This document shows positions 10,910 through 25,900 of a DNA stretch of 64,000 nucleotides, in pieces (within the stretch, counting starts at the first letter, position 1; each line of letters opens with the position of its first letter). A program made the translations under genes and the position numbers. A model generated the notes under the pieces. It did not search any database and was not told the origin of the DNA. It was given only the letters and a program-made list of their open reading frames with translations. The stretch comes from Pyxicephalus adspersus (lineage: Eukaryota > Chordata > Amphibia > Anura > Pyxicephalidae), in the NCBI RefSeq assembly GCF_032062135.1, contig NC_092859.1, positions 112,063,278-112,127,277 of the forward strand, given 5' to 3'.

Positions 10910-13900
10910 GTGAGTGCCTTTATGTTCCATGAATTCATTAAAACTTCCCTCAGTAGCAGGCACCCATCCCCTCCCTTCCCTCCTGATGCTCTATAGTCAC
11001 ACGGTCCATGGAGGAATTTGGAGCACTCACTCATTGTTAGGGCATTTCTGTAATAAAAGGCATGTGGGGGAGTCCAGTTCACACCCTGGATGGCTTTTCA
11101 TTATCTGGATAACTATGGGAATTAGTTTATTTCCTCCATGTATAGTTTTTTTTATAAAAATTATAAAAAACATTGTAACTGATTTCACTTCGCCACAATG
11201 TGGATTCACTACGGGAAGTAAAGGAATTTTGCAGAAAGGAATCTATGAAAGGCAATCCATTCATTATTTTCAGTGACCTCTCCTGGAAGGTTGCTGTAAA
11301 ATGTAATCTGTCCCTCTGTGCCCAGGGATATAGATCAAGTAACCTGCAGCATCCTAATGCAGACTTGGGTATTTTGTGGTACCCTGATGCAGGATGATGT
11401 GGAGCGTTCTGTATGCTAGAACATGTAGTTCAACAAAATCTAGGGAACCACCTGCAAATTTTTTGTAAACCTTGCTGTGGCATGATCTGCCTGCTGGAAC
11501 CTTTCGTTCAGCAAAAGTTGAAAAACCACCTGCAAATTTTTGATACAGGTTGCGTTGGGATATTCTGCTTCCTGGGATTTGTAATTTCACTAGTTAACAA
11601 CTTGTGGTACTCAGATACAGGCTGCTGTAGAACCTCTGCTAAATGTAACAAACGTTGTGGATCCAACTGCAGGATTCTGATATGGGATGGTGTGGAGTGA
11701 TGTGGTCTGCTTGTAGGGACCCATAGCTACACAAACATGCATGACATAATTCTCTGATTTAGAGTGATATGGTGACTTCAGTTTGCTGGAATCTATAGTT
11801 CAAGAAACAATATCAATAGTACAATATGTTTATACATATAAATTCACAGATATACAACTTTTTGGTACTCCATAGGTTAGAGTGATCTAGGTGTGATGTG
11901 ATCTGTCTGCTTAGGTCTCAATTTCTGCAAAAGTTAGAGAATTTTTCAAATCAAGTTTCTATGATATCCCATGCGTGCTCGGAACTATAGTTGCACAAGT
12001 TTGAGAACTACCTGTGGTAATCTGATATAGAACAAAGTATTATTTTCTTCCAAAAGGGACCTGTAGATTAACAAATGTCAGAGAACCACCTGTGGTTCTT
12101 TAATACAGGCTGATATGGTATCTTTCTGCTACTGAGACCTGTAGATCCACATATGCCGGAGTACTGGCTTTGGTACTCTGATACAGAATAATGTAGTATC
12201 TTCTTCTAAAAGGGACCTGTACATCTAGAAATGCCAGAGAACCAACCACCTGTGATACTCTGATACAAACCGATGTAGTATCTTTCTACCACTGGGACCT
12301 GTAGATCCACAAGTTTTGGAGAACCATCAGTCATACTCTGATACAGAGTAATGTAGTATTTCTCTACCACTGCGACTTGTAGATCCACAAATATTGTAGA
12401 ACCACCTGTAACACTCTGGCGCAGACTGATGTGATGTGTGCTGCCTGCATGCCAGTAGTTTCACAAGGTATTGAACCATATGTTACCTATTTCTGCTGTA
12501 AAGCAAAGTGTAGTTTTACTATTTATTATTTTGCTAATATTATGTTCCTTGCAAATTTTGTGTAGGTTTTGATAGATCAGAATACATTTGTGGAATGTGT
12601 ATTTTAGAGTACTATAAATTGTACTTATTATAAATTTACTTGTGGCCTTGTTGTTTACAGTTTGTTTTATAAGAACCCAAAAACATGAGTTTAATGTTTT
12701 CTCATCTGATCCGCTTCAGCTGTAAATCTGCATTGTGATATGCTCCCAAGGTGAGCTGATCTCAGATAAATTACAATTGTCTACATTGGAGATTAATGAT
12801 GCTCTTACTTGTATAACATATTTGCACATACTCTCAGTAGTCTTAATATGTATGGTTATGGAAAAATATTTCAAAAGCTGGTGTGGCACAAAAATTTAGG
12901 GTATTCATACACATTTGAATCAGAAAACCCAACCCTTAAAAGATGTGATCAAAAAGCTTGAAAAATGATTCAAAAATTCTGGTCACACATTGCACAGCAG
13001 AAAAGTGGCTTTTAAGGGTGACATATGTAAGCAAATTCAGATAAGGTATAGTGGGATTTTTGTTTTACTGATTTTGTAATTGAATTATAGTGGCTGCTTG
13101 GCGTGTTCTTAATAGTAGAGAGAAATATCCAGCTACCATTGGGGAGATCACAAGTGCTTAACTGTTAATGCTGAGCCACTAAATACTTTCTAAGTTACAG
13201 ATCCACACCAGATAACAAGAGCCAGTAGTTGTTCCAAATTGGTAATTAAAATACTGAAGCACAGGGGTGACAATACAGGTGGAATTTTCAGAAGGAGAGG
13301 TCACTGGTAGGAGCCCCCTTTTTTTAATGGCCAGTTTCCTGTGCTTGAGAGAAATATGTATGCTGACATGGCTATACTCACCTGCTAAAAAATGTTAGCT
13401 GTCTGTTGTGATACTGATCCAGTTAATTAAATTCCTGGCTATTGACCTGGAACAAGTGTACAGATCATGAATTCTGACTGATTTCACTTGCTGCATGCTC
13501 ATTAGGGGTCACTGACTAAAAAAAACAGGAGGAGGTCAGTCATTAGGGTTTGGTCTTAGAACTGGTTTCCTTAAATCTACCCATAAAAACACTTATGAAT
13601 GTCAAAACCCTTTTGGTAGGGTATATATTGTTTATTGAACCTGGTAGGTTTACACCGGTTTCGGGGATTTTTATTTCCCTTTTGTTTTCAGTTATTGTTA
13701 CATACAGTTCAAAGAAATAAAACTGTTGTTAGAAGAGAAATAGGAAGGCAGGTAAGGGAATTTCAGATGTGTATTTCTGATGACCTGTACCTCTATATGT
13801 ATACTACTGATTTATTGCACTTGATTTTCTATGTACGGGATTGTATTCTTTCATATATAACTTTTATTTTCTGTATCTTTTATCTTGCCTTCTAATAAAA

Positions 13901-16900
13901 CAATATATTTTAAAAAAAACTTTTGCTTACCCATTACCTTACTCACCAGTTCTTTAATTAAGCTAAAATTAATGCAAACGTTAAACAGAAAGCACTTAAA
14001 GGCAAACTGTCATGTCACTCAATGTGTGTTAAATAACAATACTGAAAAAAGTCAGGCACCAAATGCCTTTGTGCCGGAAAAGGGTGCTGCATGCCAGGCA
14101 AAGGCTTAATACTGGCCTCGAGAGGCAAGAGTAAACTCAGACCCCTCCTTGTACTAAGCCCTATCCTTTACAGTACAGTTCAACAAGCAAATGCCAGAGA
14201 TATTATTGACCACAAGCATTCTGGCATTCAAAAGTTGAATGGCTGGAGTGAGGTTTAGCGCAGGTCTAGGCTTATCATTAACTTAAAGAGTAGTTGAGGT
14301 CCTATACAAATTCTGGTGCTTGGATATAGGATCCTCCCTAGGCACAAAGCAACTGATTGCTCACAAAGTGTCTGCAAATTATCATTACTGTCAGCGTTTA
14401 GACCATGCTGAATCTTTAATCTCAATACAAGGTGCAGGTATCAAGCAAGATTAAACAACACACATTAATACAGCCCTGCAATCATTAATATTTAGATAAA
14501 ATGTATTTTAACAATACCAGCACTGCAAGTTTGTGCATTTAACTTGATATCAGTATCATGCAATCCCTGTAGAACAGGGCAGAAGTGTGGAAGAAGCAGT
14601 ACCATGAGCTGATCAAAAGAATGCCATCAGGTGGAAAAAGCACAGTTCCAAAGAAATTAGCTGAATACAGTGCTGTATATTCTTTTACTATCCAGCCATA
14701 GGCTGGGGCTAGGGGATTTAGAGCAAAATAGCCTCGGAGCGAGTGGGTTGAATGACACCAACCAATATACTGAAGACATTAAAGTCAAACTATAGTTCTA
14801 TTTTAAAAAATACACAATCAGGCACATAGTCATTGCAGAAAGGGACAGGCAGTATCACATCTGTATTAACCATTCTTACCGGTATATTTGCCACCCAGCT
14901 GTCAAATTTTGCTGAACTGCATGTGCAGCCGGAGGAACCCTTTACACCCATGTGTATTTGCAATGTGTTTTATTAATATTAAACAATGGAAAATCTAGAT
15001 TTACTGTCAGAAGATTGGTGCAAGTGAAATATTTTTATTGATCAAAAATGTATATCTTAATTTAAAGTACAAATAAAGGCTTCAATATGACAGCCTGAAC
15101 AATAATACAAATTACAGTTACTATGTGATGTACAATCCTCACCAAGTAAATTCAAACTTATGCCCCTATGCCCAACTTATGCCATATGCCCAAACTTGTG
15201 CCATATGCCCCTTAACTTGTGTCTCCCAAGGTTCAGAAAAGACATTCCCGGTAATGAGCACTGGGCAGGACAAGGGGTGGCCATGACAATATCACACCCT
15301 CTGCAACAACATCTTATACCACTGCAGTACAAGCCAGTATAGCCTATAAAAGGGTGAAAACAATAAGCAGCCACACCATTACAGGAAGATGCAATAGGTG
15401 GACATTAATGGCAAACTCAAAATACAGATACAGTAATCATTAGGTGCTGTGTTACACATATAAATTAAGTAGAAGACTATAGTCCATAAATGAGTAGGTA
15501 CTACATTTGACAAGGCCTGGATAAAGGCCATTTTCCTCCAACTATTTCTAAGCTGACCTTCCTAGCTCATCCATACCAGCCTTGCCCCAACATTGCATCA
15601 TTTTATAATAAAACAAGTGATGTGGTATTCATAGCAACCTATCAGGTTCTTCATTTTTCTAGTTGGCAGCCCACATTTTACCCATGTCAGCTGGGAATTG
15701 ATTGATTGCTGAAGCACAACATAGTTTAATAACAAAATATGCTTTAACTGATTTGTGTTTCGTTCTCTCCTATTTTAAGTATAACTCCAGGTTATTGGTA
15801 ATCTCCTTCTGGAATTTTTCCAGTTCATTTTTCAGTGACCACTGTAAGAGCTCACTAGCAATATCTATTGATACTAAGTATATTTAGATACATAGGAATC
15901 TTGCTTTCATCACAACATGACTTTCCTGAGACCATGGAGTTTAGACTTAGCATAGGTTGGTATTCTAGAGCACCGAGGGGAATCACACAATGTGGGAAAA
16001 AGATACAAGTGCTGGGTTGCCATGCTTCCTGGAAAAAGGCTAATATTAGCATTGACATCATTCACCATTTTTATGAGCCATTCCAATCAAATATCTACCA
16101 GTTAGCAACCCTGTGTAACATTCTCACTGGTGTAATTACCAAAGCTTATCAGGTCATCCCTAGCAAATTCTTTCCACTGGACTAAAGTTGCTTAGTCTGA
16201 CTGTAATGTATGATTCATATGATGGTCATCTACCACTTCAGTTTCCCACCTGATGTGTGTGTACGTGTTTGAATTTCCCATGTGGGCCATGAAGGCGGTA
16301 GGGTAGGAATTTCCTCTCTATTGTCTTGACTATGTTTATCAAACGCCTGCTCCGCAATACATCAGCCAAAGTGGTTACAGTCACACATTACTGTATCTTA
16401 AGTCCTTGCTTTATGGATTATGATACTTGTACTATATTCTAGTAATCTGTTTTTTGATCGCTTGCTTCAGATGTATATTTGTTGGCAGTTTCCAGGTATT
16501 CTCATGGTTACTTTATATTGCTCTCATAAGGGTCATTCCTGGGATTTTTTTTTTATTATCTATAGCATTTATGTTGCAACCACACATAGACCTCTACAAA
16601 ATGGATTAATAGTGTATCACAAATAGGACTGTAGTGCCTTAACAAACAGGATTCAGAATAAAGTTTAAGCATTTAAATTTTTTTCCCAGGTAGAAGAAAA
16701 TAAATGTGTGCTTATTTTAACATTAATGAAAACTTTACACTGTTTTAGTGCAACCACAATAAGTGCAATGTCCACATTAGATAAGCCTTGCTGCAATGAT
16801 ACAATGCCATGACACAAGTTTATCTCTAGTCATGGACCAAAAAGTCCAAACCTTATGCAGGACCACCTAAAACTTATAACTTATAAGGACCACTTATGCA

Positions 16901-19900
16901 GACATGCAGAGGACAACCTTACCACCCCTAAGCATCTTGAATGATACCCATTTACATTTAGGCCTTTTTAGGTAAGTGCATTTCAAACATATTACTGCAA
17001 CCTAGGAGCCTAAAATGATTATGATACAATGTTTCCAACAGAATGAACCTCTGTTTAGAGGAGAGGGACACTTTGGATATTTTTTCTTGGGTGCTAGTAA
17101 ACCCAGTCCTGAAGTGCTGAAAACCATGCCAGGACCCCAGCATCCTGGGTGCGGATACCATCATTATAAGGGTTAATAGAGCCATTGTATATCATTCACT
17201 GCATTCCAATCTCTTGGTCCAAGGCCACAGGGATGGGTCATATCATATAGACACAAGGCACCAACAAAAGATTAGGAGCCTAGTCATGTCTACATCAGAC
17301 TGGAACTGTCTCCTTTGTAGATATATACCAAATGTATAAAAGAACAGTAAAGAGCACAAGTGCCCCACACAGCATACTCCTTCCCTCAGCTCAAAATTCC
17401 TTACATCAACACATACCAACAACAATCAAACATGTTTGCTTTTTTTCCGTATCACTTTCAATAAATATTGGTATTGTGTGATGTAAAAACACTCTCAGCT
17501 TTGCTGCAGCTCAAACGATAGACCAGTATAGGTTTCCCCTCACAATACTGGAGTGATGGGGTTGCTACTACATGTTCACTGTCTGAGTATGCAGCATACC
17601 CATTGCTGCCCATTTCTATCCTAGTTTAAGTGCAATTGTACAGAGCATTACACAGGGACCTAGTCAAAATCAGGCACTTACAATAAATTTGTTGCATAGT
17701 TAGAAAAAGTCTATCAAGTTCAACCACTAGAGAAAAAAACATAATATTATTACACAGTATTTATATAGCACCCTCATATTATGCAGTGCTGTACAAAGTC
17801 CATAGTTGTATCACCAAATGTCCCTCAAAGGGGCTCACAATCTAATGTCTCTACCATGGTCATATGTCATTTATACAGTCTAAGGTTGCTTTTTTTGGGG
17901 GGAAGCCTATACACCTCACTACATGTTTTTTGGGTTTGGTGGAAACTGGAGTACCTGGAGGAAACCCATGCAGACACTGGGAGAACCTGCAAACTCCATG
18001 AGATAGTGTCCTGGCTGAGACTTGAACCTGGGACCCAGCGGTGCAAAGGCAAGAGTGCTAACCACTGAGCCACGGTGCTGCCCCACCCTATAGACATAGA
18101 TGATCCAGAGCAAGGCAAACAAACGTGGTACAATTTGTTCCAACAGGGAAACAAATTTACTTCCTGATCCCATGAGGCAATCAGATTTTCCCTGGATCAA
18201 CAGTCTCTGTTGTCTTTACTTTAAAACTTTAATACCTCGTTGTATTCTGCTAATACCCACTTATATGTTTTAAATTTATTCCATACTGTTTTAATGAATA
18301 CATAACCACCTTCATTAGTTTTTATTTAAATCTGGTATAATTTCAACAACACAGTTACCCAAGGTCAAGAAAAATCTTTCCGTTTTGGTACAAGCTTGTC
18401 TTTTTAAAAACAATGAGTATGAATGATTAAATCAAGTATCTGCACATTCTGATCCTGACACTAATAACCTTGCTGCTTCCAGGGGTTAAAAAACTTTATT
18501 TCCTCATTACAGTATTTAATTAGGTTCTTGTAATAGCACAGTCTGCAGTGGGAGTGCCCCAAGTTCCAGATCTTCCCATCCTGTCTAGAGTTTGTCTTTT
18601 AAGATTGACAGGATGCATGTGCTCAGTAAGTCGGATATCACCTCATAACATTAAAAAAAGGATATGGGCAGATGGAACTATATTTGGAGATTATTGTTAT
18701 GACTACTACTTTTGAAATATGCCATGAAAAATGTAATTTTTCTCTTTTAAACAATAAAGTTGCTCAATTTCCATATAATATAGATAAATATATATTGGCT
18801 TCAAAGCTCCTGTTTTACTTTGGAAAGTATTCTTGATAAGCAATGACCAATAATTAATCATTTTTTTTATTTAAAAACTTAAGTAAATGCAACTTTATGT
18901 GTAAATTTGTTTTTTGGGACTGGTATTACATTTAAGATTGGATTATCATTCATATAAATTAGATAACGAGTTGATGGCCATAGTTGATAGTTGTAGAGAA
19001 GGTGATGTATTTAGTAAGTTGAATACTCCATCTCCAAGGGAATGTACTACTCTTGCAGTAACTTTATGCCAAAAGCTGACTGTGCCATGTGCCCGTATTT
19101 AGGGCTGTGTGGGCTGCACAGTACAGATCTTGGCTGCCAGGTACACTTCCAGGTACATCAAAAATAATGAGAGATATTCTCTACCACCTCTAGGGGTACT
19201 AGTAATACTGTCACGAAAATTCTTGTTCAGACACTTTCTGCTAAAGGGTGTTCCTCTTTTCCAATTGTGCCTATGACCCTGATTTATTAAAGCTCTCCAA
19301 TACTGGAGAAGATACACTTTTATCAGTGAGCCTATGTGTTCCAAAAACTCTCAAATGTATCTAGTCCAGGACTGAAAACATTTGGTAACAAATAGCAAAT
19401 GACTTTAGGAAAAGCATTACAGGTTTGCTGGATCACCCAGGTTTACTCATGAAAGTGAATCCTCCCCAGCCTTTGAGAGCCTTTATAAATCAGGGCCAAT
19501 GTGTTATAATGCTGTCACAAGGGCTTCTGATGGAATACCAACACACATGGCAACGTCCCCTTCTGTCACCTTCAAGAAGTAAGTCCAGAGCAAAGCTGAA
19601 CATACATGACAATAATTGGCTGTAAGATCAACATCACTATATCCAACAAAAGTGGAAACTAGTTATCTAAAGAAGTTAGTGAACTTTGGTTTGAAAAAAA
19701 TATAATAGTCTAAAAGATTTTATAACCTTTTTTTCTGATGTTTTGCAGTTTTATATTTATGTTTGCCCACACTTTAATAAACACTCTGACATACATTCAG
19801 TTATTAATCTTAGTTTTCTGGGTACTTTCTAAATCTACATATTTNNNNNNNNNNNNNNNNNNNNNNNNNNNNNNNNNNNNNNNNNNNNNNNNNNNNNNNN

Positions 19901-22900
19901 NNNNNNNNNNNNNNNNNNNNNNNNNNNNNNNNNNNNNNNNNNNNNNNNNNNNNNNNNNNNNNNNNNNNNNNNNNNNNNNNNNNNNNNNNNNNNNNNNNNN
20001 NNNNNNNNNNNNNNNNNNNNNNNNNNNNNNNNNNNNNNNNNNNNNNNNNNNNNNNNNNNNNNNNNNNNNNNNNNNNNNNNNNNNNNNNNNNNNNNNNNNN
20101 NNATAGTGTAAGCAGAACATTGAGAGCCTGAGTACAGCGATACATTTGAGATTTTATGGTGGGAGAGTGTGAGTTAGGCGGTACAGTCTGCCACCTGGAA
20201 TACTTTTACGTCATAAACATCAATAAAAGCTATTTTTAATGAGAGATAAAAATGTGTTACTGTGTTTTCCTGTCAGGGAGACAAGAATTGTGTTACTTGT
20301 TCGATTCCTAAACGATTTGTATCAATATGTAACTATTTTTCTGTGTACACCCACTTTAAAAGTAATTCTCTCACATTGACAACTGGCAATTTATACTCAG
20401 TAGTAAAAATAATAAAAAATGATACCATTCAAGGTTTTGTTTAGTGAAATATGATTATTACATTCAGAAATACTGAATTACCTGATCTCAATCCTAAAAT
20501 CTTATTAAAATGTATCCTGTTGTAAGGACAACAATCTAGTCCTAAATATTTTCTGTTTGATAAAAATACAGATTAAGTTCCAAAAACTTAGGGCTCCCTT
20601 TATCTCCCACCATTTGAAACTCACCTGCACCCTGTAAAAAACAAAAGGATCTATTTTTAAAATAGGGAGACAGAGCCAGAAAAGAGATGTGTATTACAGT
20701 TGAAAATGCCATGGGATTAATGTTTAGACGATATGCCTAGCCTGAATTCTCAGATCTCCATCAGCATGGAAATAATAACAAATTGTAATGCACCAGTGGG
20801 CCATATCTACATTGGAAGGCTTAGGTTTGAGATTTTTGTATATATTTGGAACTGCAAGATAGTGAAACTGCATACTAAGACCCATACAACAAAAATGTTC
20901 TTCTGTTTAGCACTTATCAAAAATTCAGAAGATTAAGAATATTATCCCTGGCTAGAAGTAAAAGTAGAATTTCTTGGAGCTCTATAAATTTAACACACAC
21001 CAATATCAACATTGTTTGATAATGAGTAAAAGTGATATCCGTGTTGTTGGGTATGTCCACACATTTCCTAAGAACTTACAGCACCGATCACTTTGACAGC
21101 TCTTCATCTTTGGTAAGTCAGACAGAGCACAGTTTTATAGGCCTTAGCCCTAGTCATCAAAGCAGCCATGTGAGCCGAGATTTCCATCAATGTTTCTGGC
21201 CTTTGCTTATATTAGTGATACAGCTAATTGTGCATGTGGCTGCTGTGAAATATGATGTTATATTTCTAAAACTATTCATACAGAACTGAAAGGAATTTAT
21301 ATTGGTTTTGTGCATTTTTTGCATTATTATAAGGGATACAAAAATTAAAAATGCAACATAAGAATAAAAAAAACTTGAACATTTTATCCAGGCACCATAC
21401 CACTACTAGATTCAGCAACTAGCTTGATAACATATATCTCTTAAATGTTATAAAAGAAAAAGTGAAAGTTACAATGAGGGTTTTAGAAAGCAGATTCACT
21501 AACAATGCATGAACAAATTACAAAAACTGCAGTGGCTTACATAGGTTAAGGTAAATTAGTCTAAGTTAGGCATAATTGAATATATATATATATATATATA
21601 TACGGTATAAGCAAAAGATTGATGTCTGACATAACTTGTATTGTAACTAAGCTAAGCACTTTATTCTGGATACTCCCCAGAAGCCTTTTGAACTACAACC
21701 GCTTGGAAATAGAGGCTGGAAAAAGTAACTCATTTTATCTTTGGATAATGGTGGGAATTGTAATAAAAATAACATGCCTGTGCTATCACAAATAAGGCTG
21801 GTGCAGTGTCAGACACAGATACGTCCAGCTTGACAAATTAAATGTTTCTGAAAATAATGAAAAAAAAAGCTGGATGTTATGAGATAGTTGGGAGGTTGTT
21901 AACTACACAAAGCAAGTTGATTTGCAAAATATAAAACTTTCCTGGTTCAACCTGACACCAGTAAAGAATTTTGGCTGCAATTTTCAGTTTAAAAGGAGTT
22001 TTAAAGTGTGGGAGACGGAGTAGTGTGGAGTGTTCATTAGAAGAACTTCTTGGGATAGTACACATGCTTGGTACATGCTTGACAGAACAGATCGTTAATA
22101 TATATCAGTGCAGGGTATGACGTACAACACAAGTACAAGGTACAAATCCAGTTGTTAAACAGGTGAATTCTGATTGCTATGAATGTTTTTTTTTCATTCA
22201 AGTTACCAGTATGTTTTTGGGATGTTGGAGGAAACCCATATAGACATGAAAAGAACAAATTTCATTCTTAGTGTCCTGGCGGAGATATGAGCTCAGGAAC
22301 CAGGGGCGTAGCTATCACCACATCCAGGGGACTCACAGAGCAAGAAAACCGGGCATGGAGTAGGTAAAAGCCTTGGCTGAGGGGTCAGGTGAGAGAAGCC
22401 AGTGCCCCATGAGCCAGAGGATAGTGATTGGAGCATGACCCAACATGTGAGATAAGCCGTAGGGTTTGGGTTTCATAGAGAGTTCAGATAGGGGTTTAGG
22501 TTACAGTATTTGTGTTAGTTTGTAGTTACTGTGTATTGATTGAATGTGTGTATGAATGTTTAGTCTTTGTGTTTCAGTGAGTGTAGATACATAACTATGT
22601 TAGCGGAGATAGCGGAGGCCCTGAAGATGGGGTCCGCTGGTTGCTGCATTTCCCCACACTTTCCTGGAGTGGCTCACTGATTACAAGTTACACCCCTGCT
22701 GAAACCTGGGACCTTATTGCTGCAAGGTCAGATTGGTAGGCCATAGAGCCATCATTATACCGTGATTTGTTGAGTTATCCCATAAGTATACTCGTTTTTA
22801 CTTAACATAAGGCATACTAAAGTATGGTGCATTGTTCTCAGCTATATCTCCTTTAGCTTGACAGTCCATCTTTTGGAGTCCATATCCTTTGGCTTTCTTC

Positions 22901-25900
22901 CTCTATCTGTCTATCATTTTGCCTACTTTACAGACCTGTAAAAAGAAGTATATTGTGGTTTACATGTTACTAAACTCTAATGTATCACGTGTGGTATTAG
23001 GAAAAAGTGAAAGAAATCATGGGAATGTGTGTAATACCCTACTTTCTGAATATAAATTCTTCATTCACTATCGGTGCGTCCTTTGCCTACATACTCTGTG
23101 ATAAAAGGTGAACTCTTTCCCATCTCAGAACATAGGGAGGTGTGCTATGTAGTGATATGAACCTCTCATCACTTCAAACATACAATTATGAGAAATTAAA
23201 AAAAGAATCTTTTACAAGATGGGAACTCAGGTGGACTTCACTCTTCACCCAGCTGCAGCATTGTAAATCAAGTTTTCTATGAAGGACTCCTGTTTTCCCA
23301 TGTAATAGAGTCTGCTTATTTTTTCCCTGATGCAAAGTGGCTGTTATCTCAGCATTTATGTATGCATGAACTTGATAGTGAGTTTATGCTGTTGATGAAG
23401 TAAAAGGAAATACTCATTCATCATGGGAATGACTGAATAATGCATTTTACTTCCATGTGTCATTTATTAAAACAATGTACTATTACATCCGGATTCAATA
23501 AAATCCTGCAAACTTTGAGCGTTGTACATTAGCTTAATATGTGCTGTTTCTTGCTTTCTCTTTTTCTCATTATTAAACAACTTGACAATCTCTGCAATCT
23601 TAAACAACACAGCAATCTATAGCGCCTACTAATGAAAAAGGCTTTTTAAAGAATGAATTAGAGTCCGTCTTGTATATCTATTTATCAACAAACTAACTTT
23701 CATTGTCTATATCAGTTTGAGACAGAACAATGCCATCTTTTGCCATCTTGGAACAGCACACTATAGATAATAGGGTCTGTTTTCTCATATGCCAGCACAT
23801 TCGTTCACAAGGTAGGGTCCAAGGCATAGAATCCATTCAATGGGGCTCTTTCAGACAGCAAAACAAGAAATCATTTACTGCCAATTTTAAGTGTTAGTGT
23901 TGATTTTAGATCTGTTTAAAGGCAAACTGTGGTTGAAAATGAAAACCAATAAAATGAAAATAAAAAAGCATATAGAATGCACAGACAACTCACTCAATAC
24001 TACAGTATTTTACCCAGACATGCTGTTCCCAAGTATACCCACCCGTGCTGCCTTCTCATACATCATGACATTTGCACAAAATATTGAACAGGTATAAAAA
24101 CCAAGAAAACAATCTATGGCTAAATCTATATAACCTATGTTCATGTTCAAGTTTTGTTCCACTTTTATTACTGAAGAAAGCAGTGGTATATTACTCTCTA
24201 CTTTCTAGTACTTATTCTAGTACTTATTAAATAATTTCTATAATTTATAGTATTTAACACAGTACACATTTTAATTGGATGCATATTTTTTTTTTATTTT
24301 GCATTTGATTCCTTTTTACTCCTGAAAGAGATAAACGGTGATAAATGAATGTTAAGTATCTAGGAAAGGAAGGGGTACAGTCTTGATGATAAAGTCACTA
24401 TTCTAAATGGTCATGTGATGTGCTGCCATTGTCTAATAGTGTGACACAATGTGCTACTCTGCTCCAGAATGTCTCTGTCAGCTTCCGTGTTGCCCCTTAA
24501 TTGTCCAGTTACTCCCATCCTGGCTCTGTCTTCACTTAGCGTGTATTTATTCTCTGTATATATGTATTGCGGGTGTAGCCGCCAATAGAAAGTTGAAGGC
24601 ATATTTGTGTTTCAAGTTAATTTAGGTTTCAGTTCCTGTTGTACCCATACTCCACACACTTATTTATTTCCACCTTCTTTTGTTAGCAATTAAAAATTAA
24701 AAGGGAGAAATAAGACAATAAAAGAACATTAGTAAAGTGTAATTAGTAAAATATCCTACCCAATACAGAATCTTGGTATGCAATATTGGCATAGTATCCA
24801 GAGAATATAAAACATAATTGATTATGATTCAGAATAAATATGAAAAGGTAAGATTTTAGAAAAGAAAGAAAGAAAAGCCAAGAAACAGAAAGAACTTGGG
24901 ACAGGGGGGGTCTGTCAACATGATTAACAAAATATGGGAGAAGATACTAGGCATGGTGTCTAACAGAAAAAAAAACAAGATGTAGAAAAAATCTATATAA
25001 TGGTAGCAGGAAAAAAAGAAGAAACAAAGATCCGTATAACTGATAAATACAGAACATTTTTAAAACGTATTAACTAAGCCGGGTACTTTACTGTCACTGT
25101 TACTTACAGAACACATTGATTTCTAATAATACAGTATTTTTGTACATATATGCATGACTGTTTATACAGATATCAAGAAAATCCATCTAAAGAAGGAAAA
25201 CCAGTGGTTGAAATGGAGCTTAAATTTTAATCAGAGAGAACTATGATCACTTGAAATATAAGTCATTAGGCTCAGTTTATACATTGCCTGTACCAATCAT
25301 ATTTTCAGTTATTAATAATAAACTTTATATTATATAGTGCCAACCTATTAAGCAGTTCTGTACAATAAATAGGGGTTTCAGATGTTAAACCAGTATTCTT
25401 GACAAGTCAAAGACAAGAGAAGAGAAGAGGACCTTGCCCCATTCAGTTTACAATCAGTTACCTGACTCTTTTTTTAGCTTCTGCTGAACATTATTGCTGA
25501 ATATATTAGCCATTATGGCAAATAATGATTACTATAGCTTAGTGAACAAAGTCTAATGCCTGAAATTCATTTTTTCTTCTATAGCTAGGTCATAGTGGAC
25601 AGATGAGTCTAGTGTTGCCTGAGATTTTGCTTTTTGAAGTGTCTACTTCTTTATTTGGTGAAGTGTAGATTGTCAGGTCCCAAGAGAACTCTGGACACCA
25701 GTGAATTCCACTGTACATTCCAAATATTCCTGTGCTTTTGTTCACCTTTTGCTCCCACTTCTGGAAGATTATTTTTACAACATATCCAGGAAATGAATTC
25801 AGTTTGTCCCCTCCCTTTGGCAGACTCTCTTTAATTGTATAAAGAGTCAGCCATGCACAAAATAAGATTGAGGACCTGCCCACTGTGAACAAACACAGAG

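Noticed and set aside
11200..11700. Several overlapping frames of 60-120 codons
   Set aside because: Produced by the 78-bp minisatellite next to exon 1; no codon bias or domain.
17867..18200. tRNA gene on the minus strand
   Set aside because: A and B boxes are present but embedded in a SINE with no complete cloverleaf or anticodon arm.
19738..20145. Open frames across the N run
   Set aside because: They consist almost wholly of unknown residues from the assembly gap.
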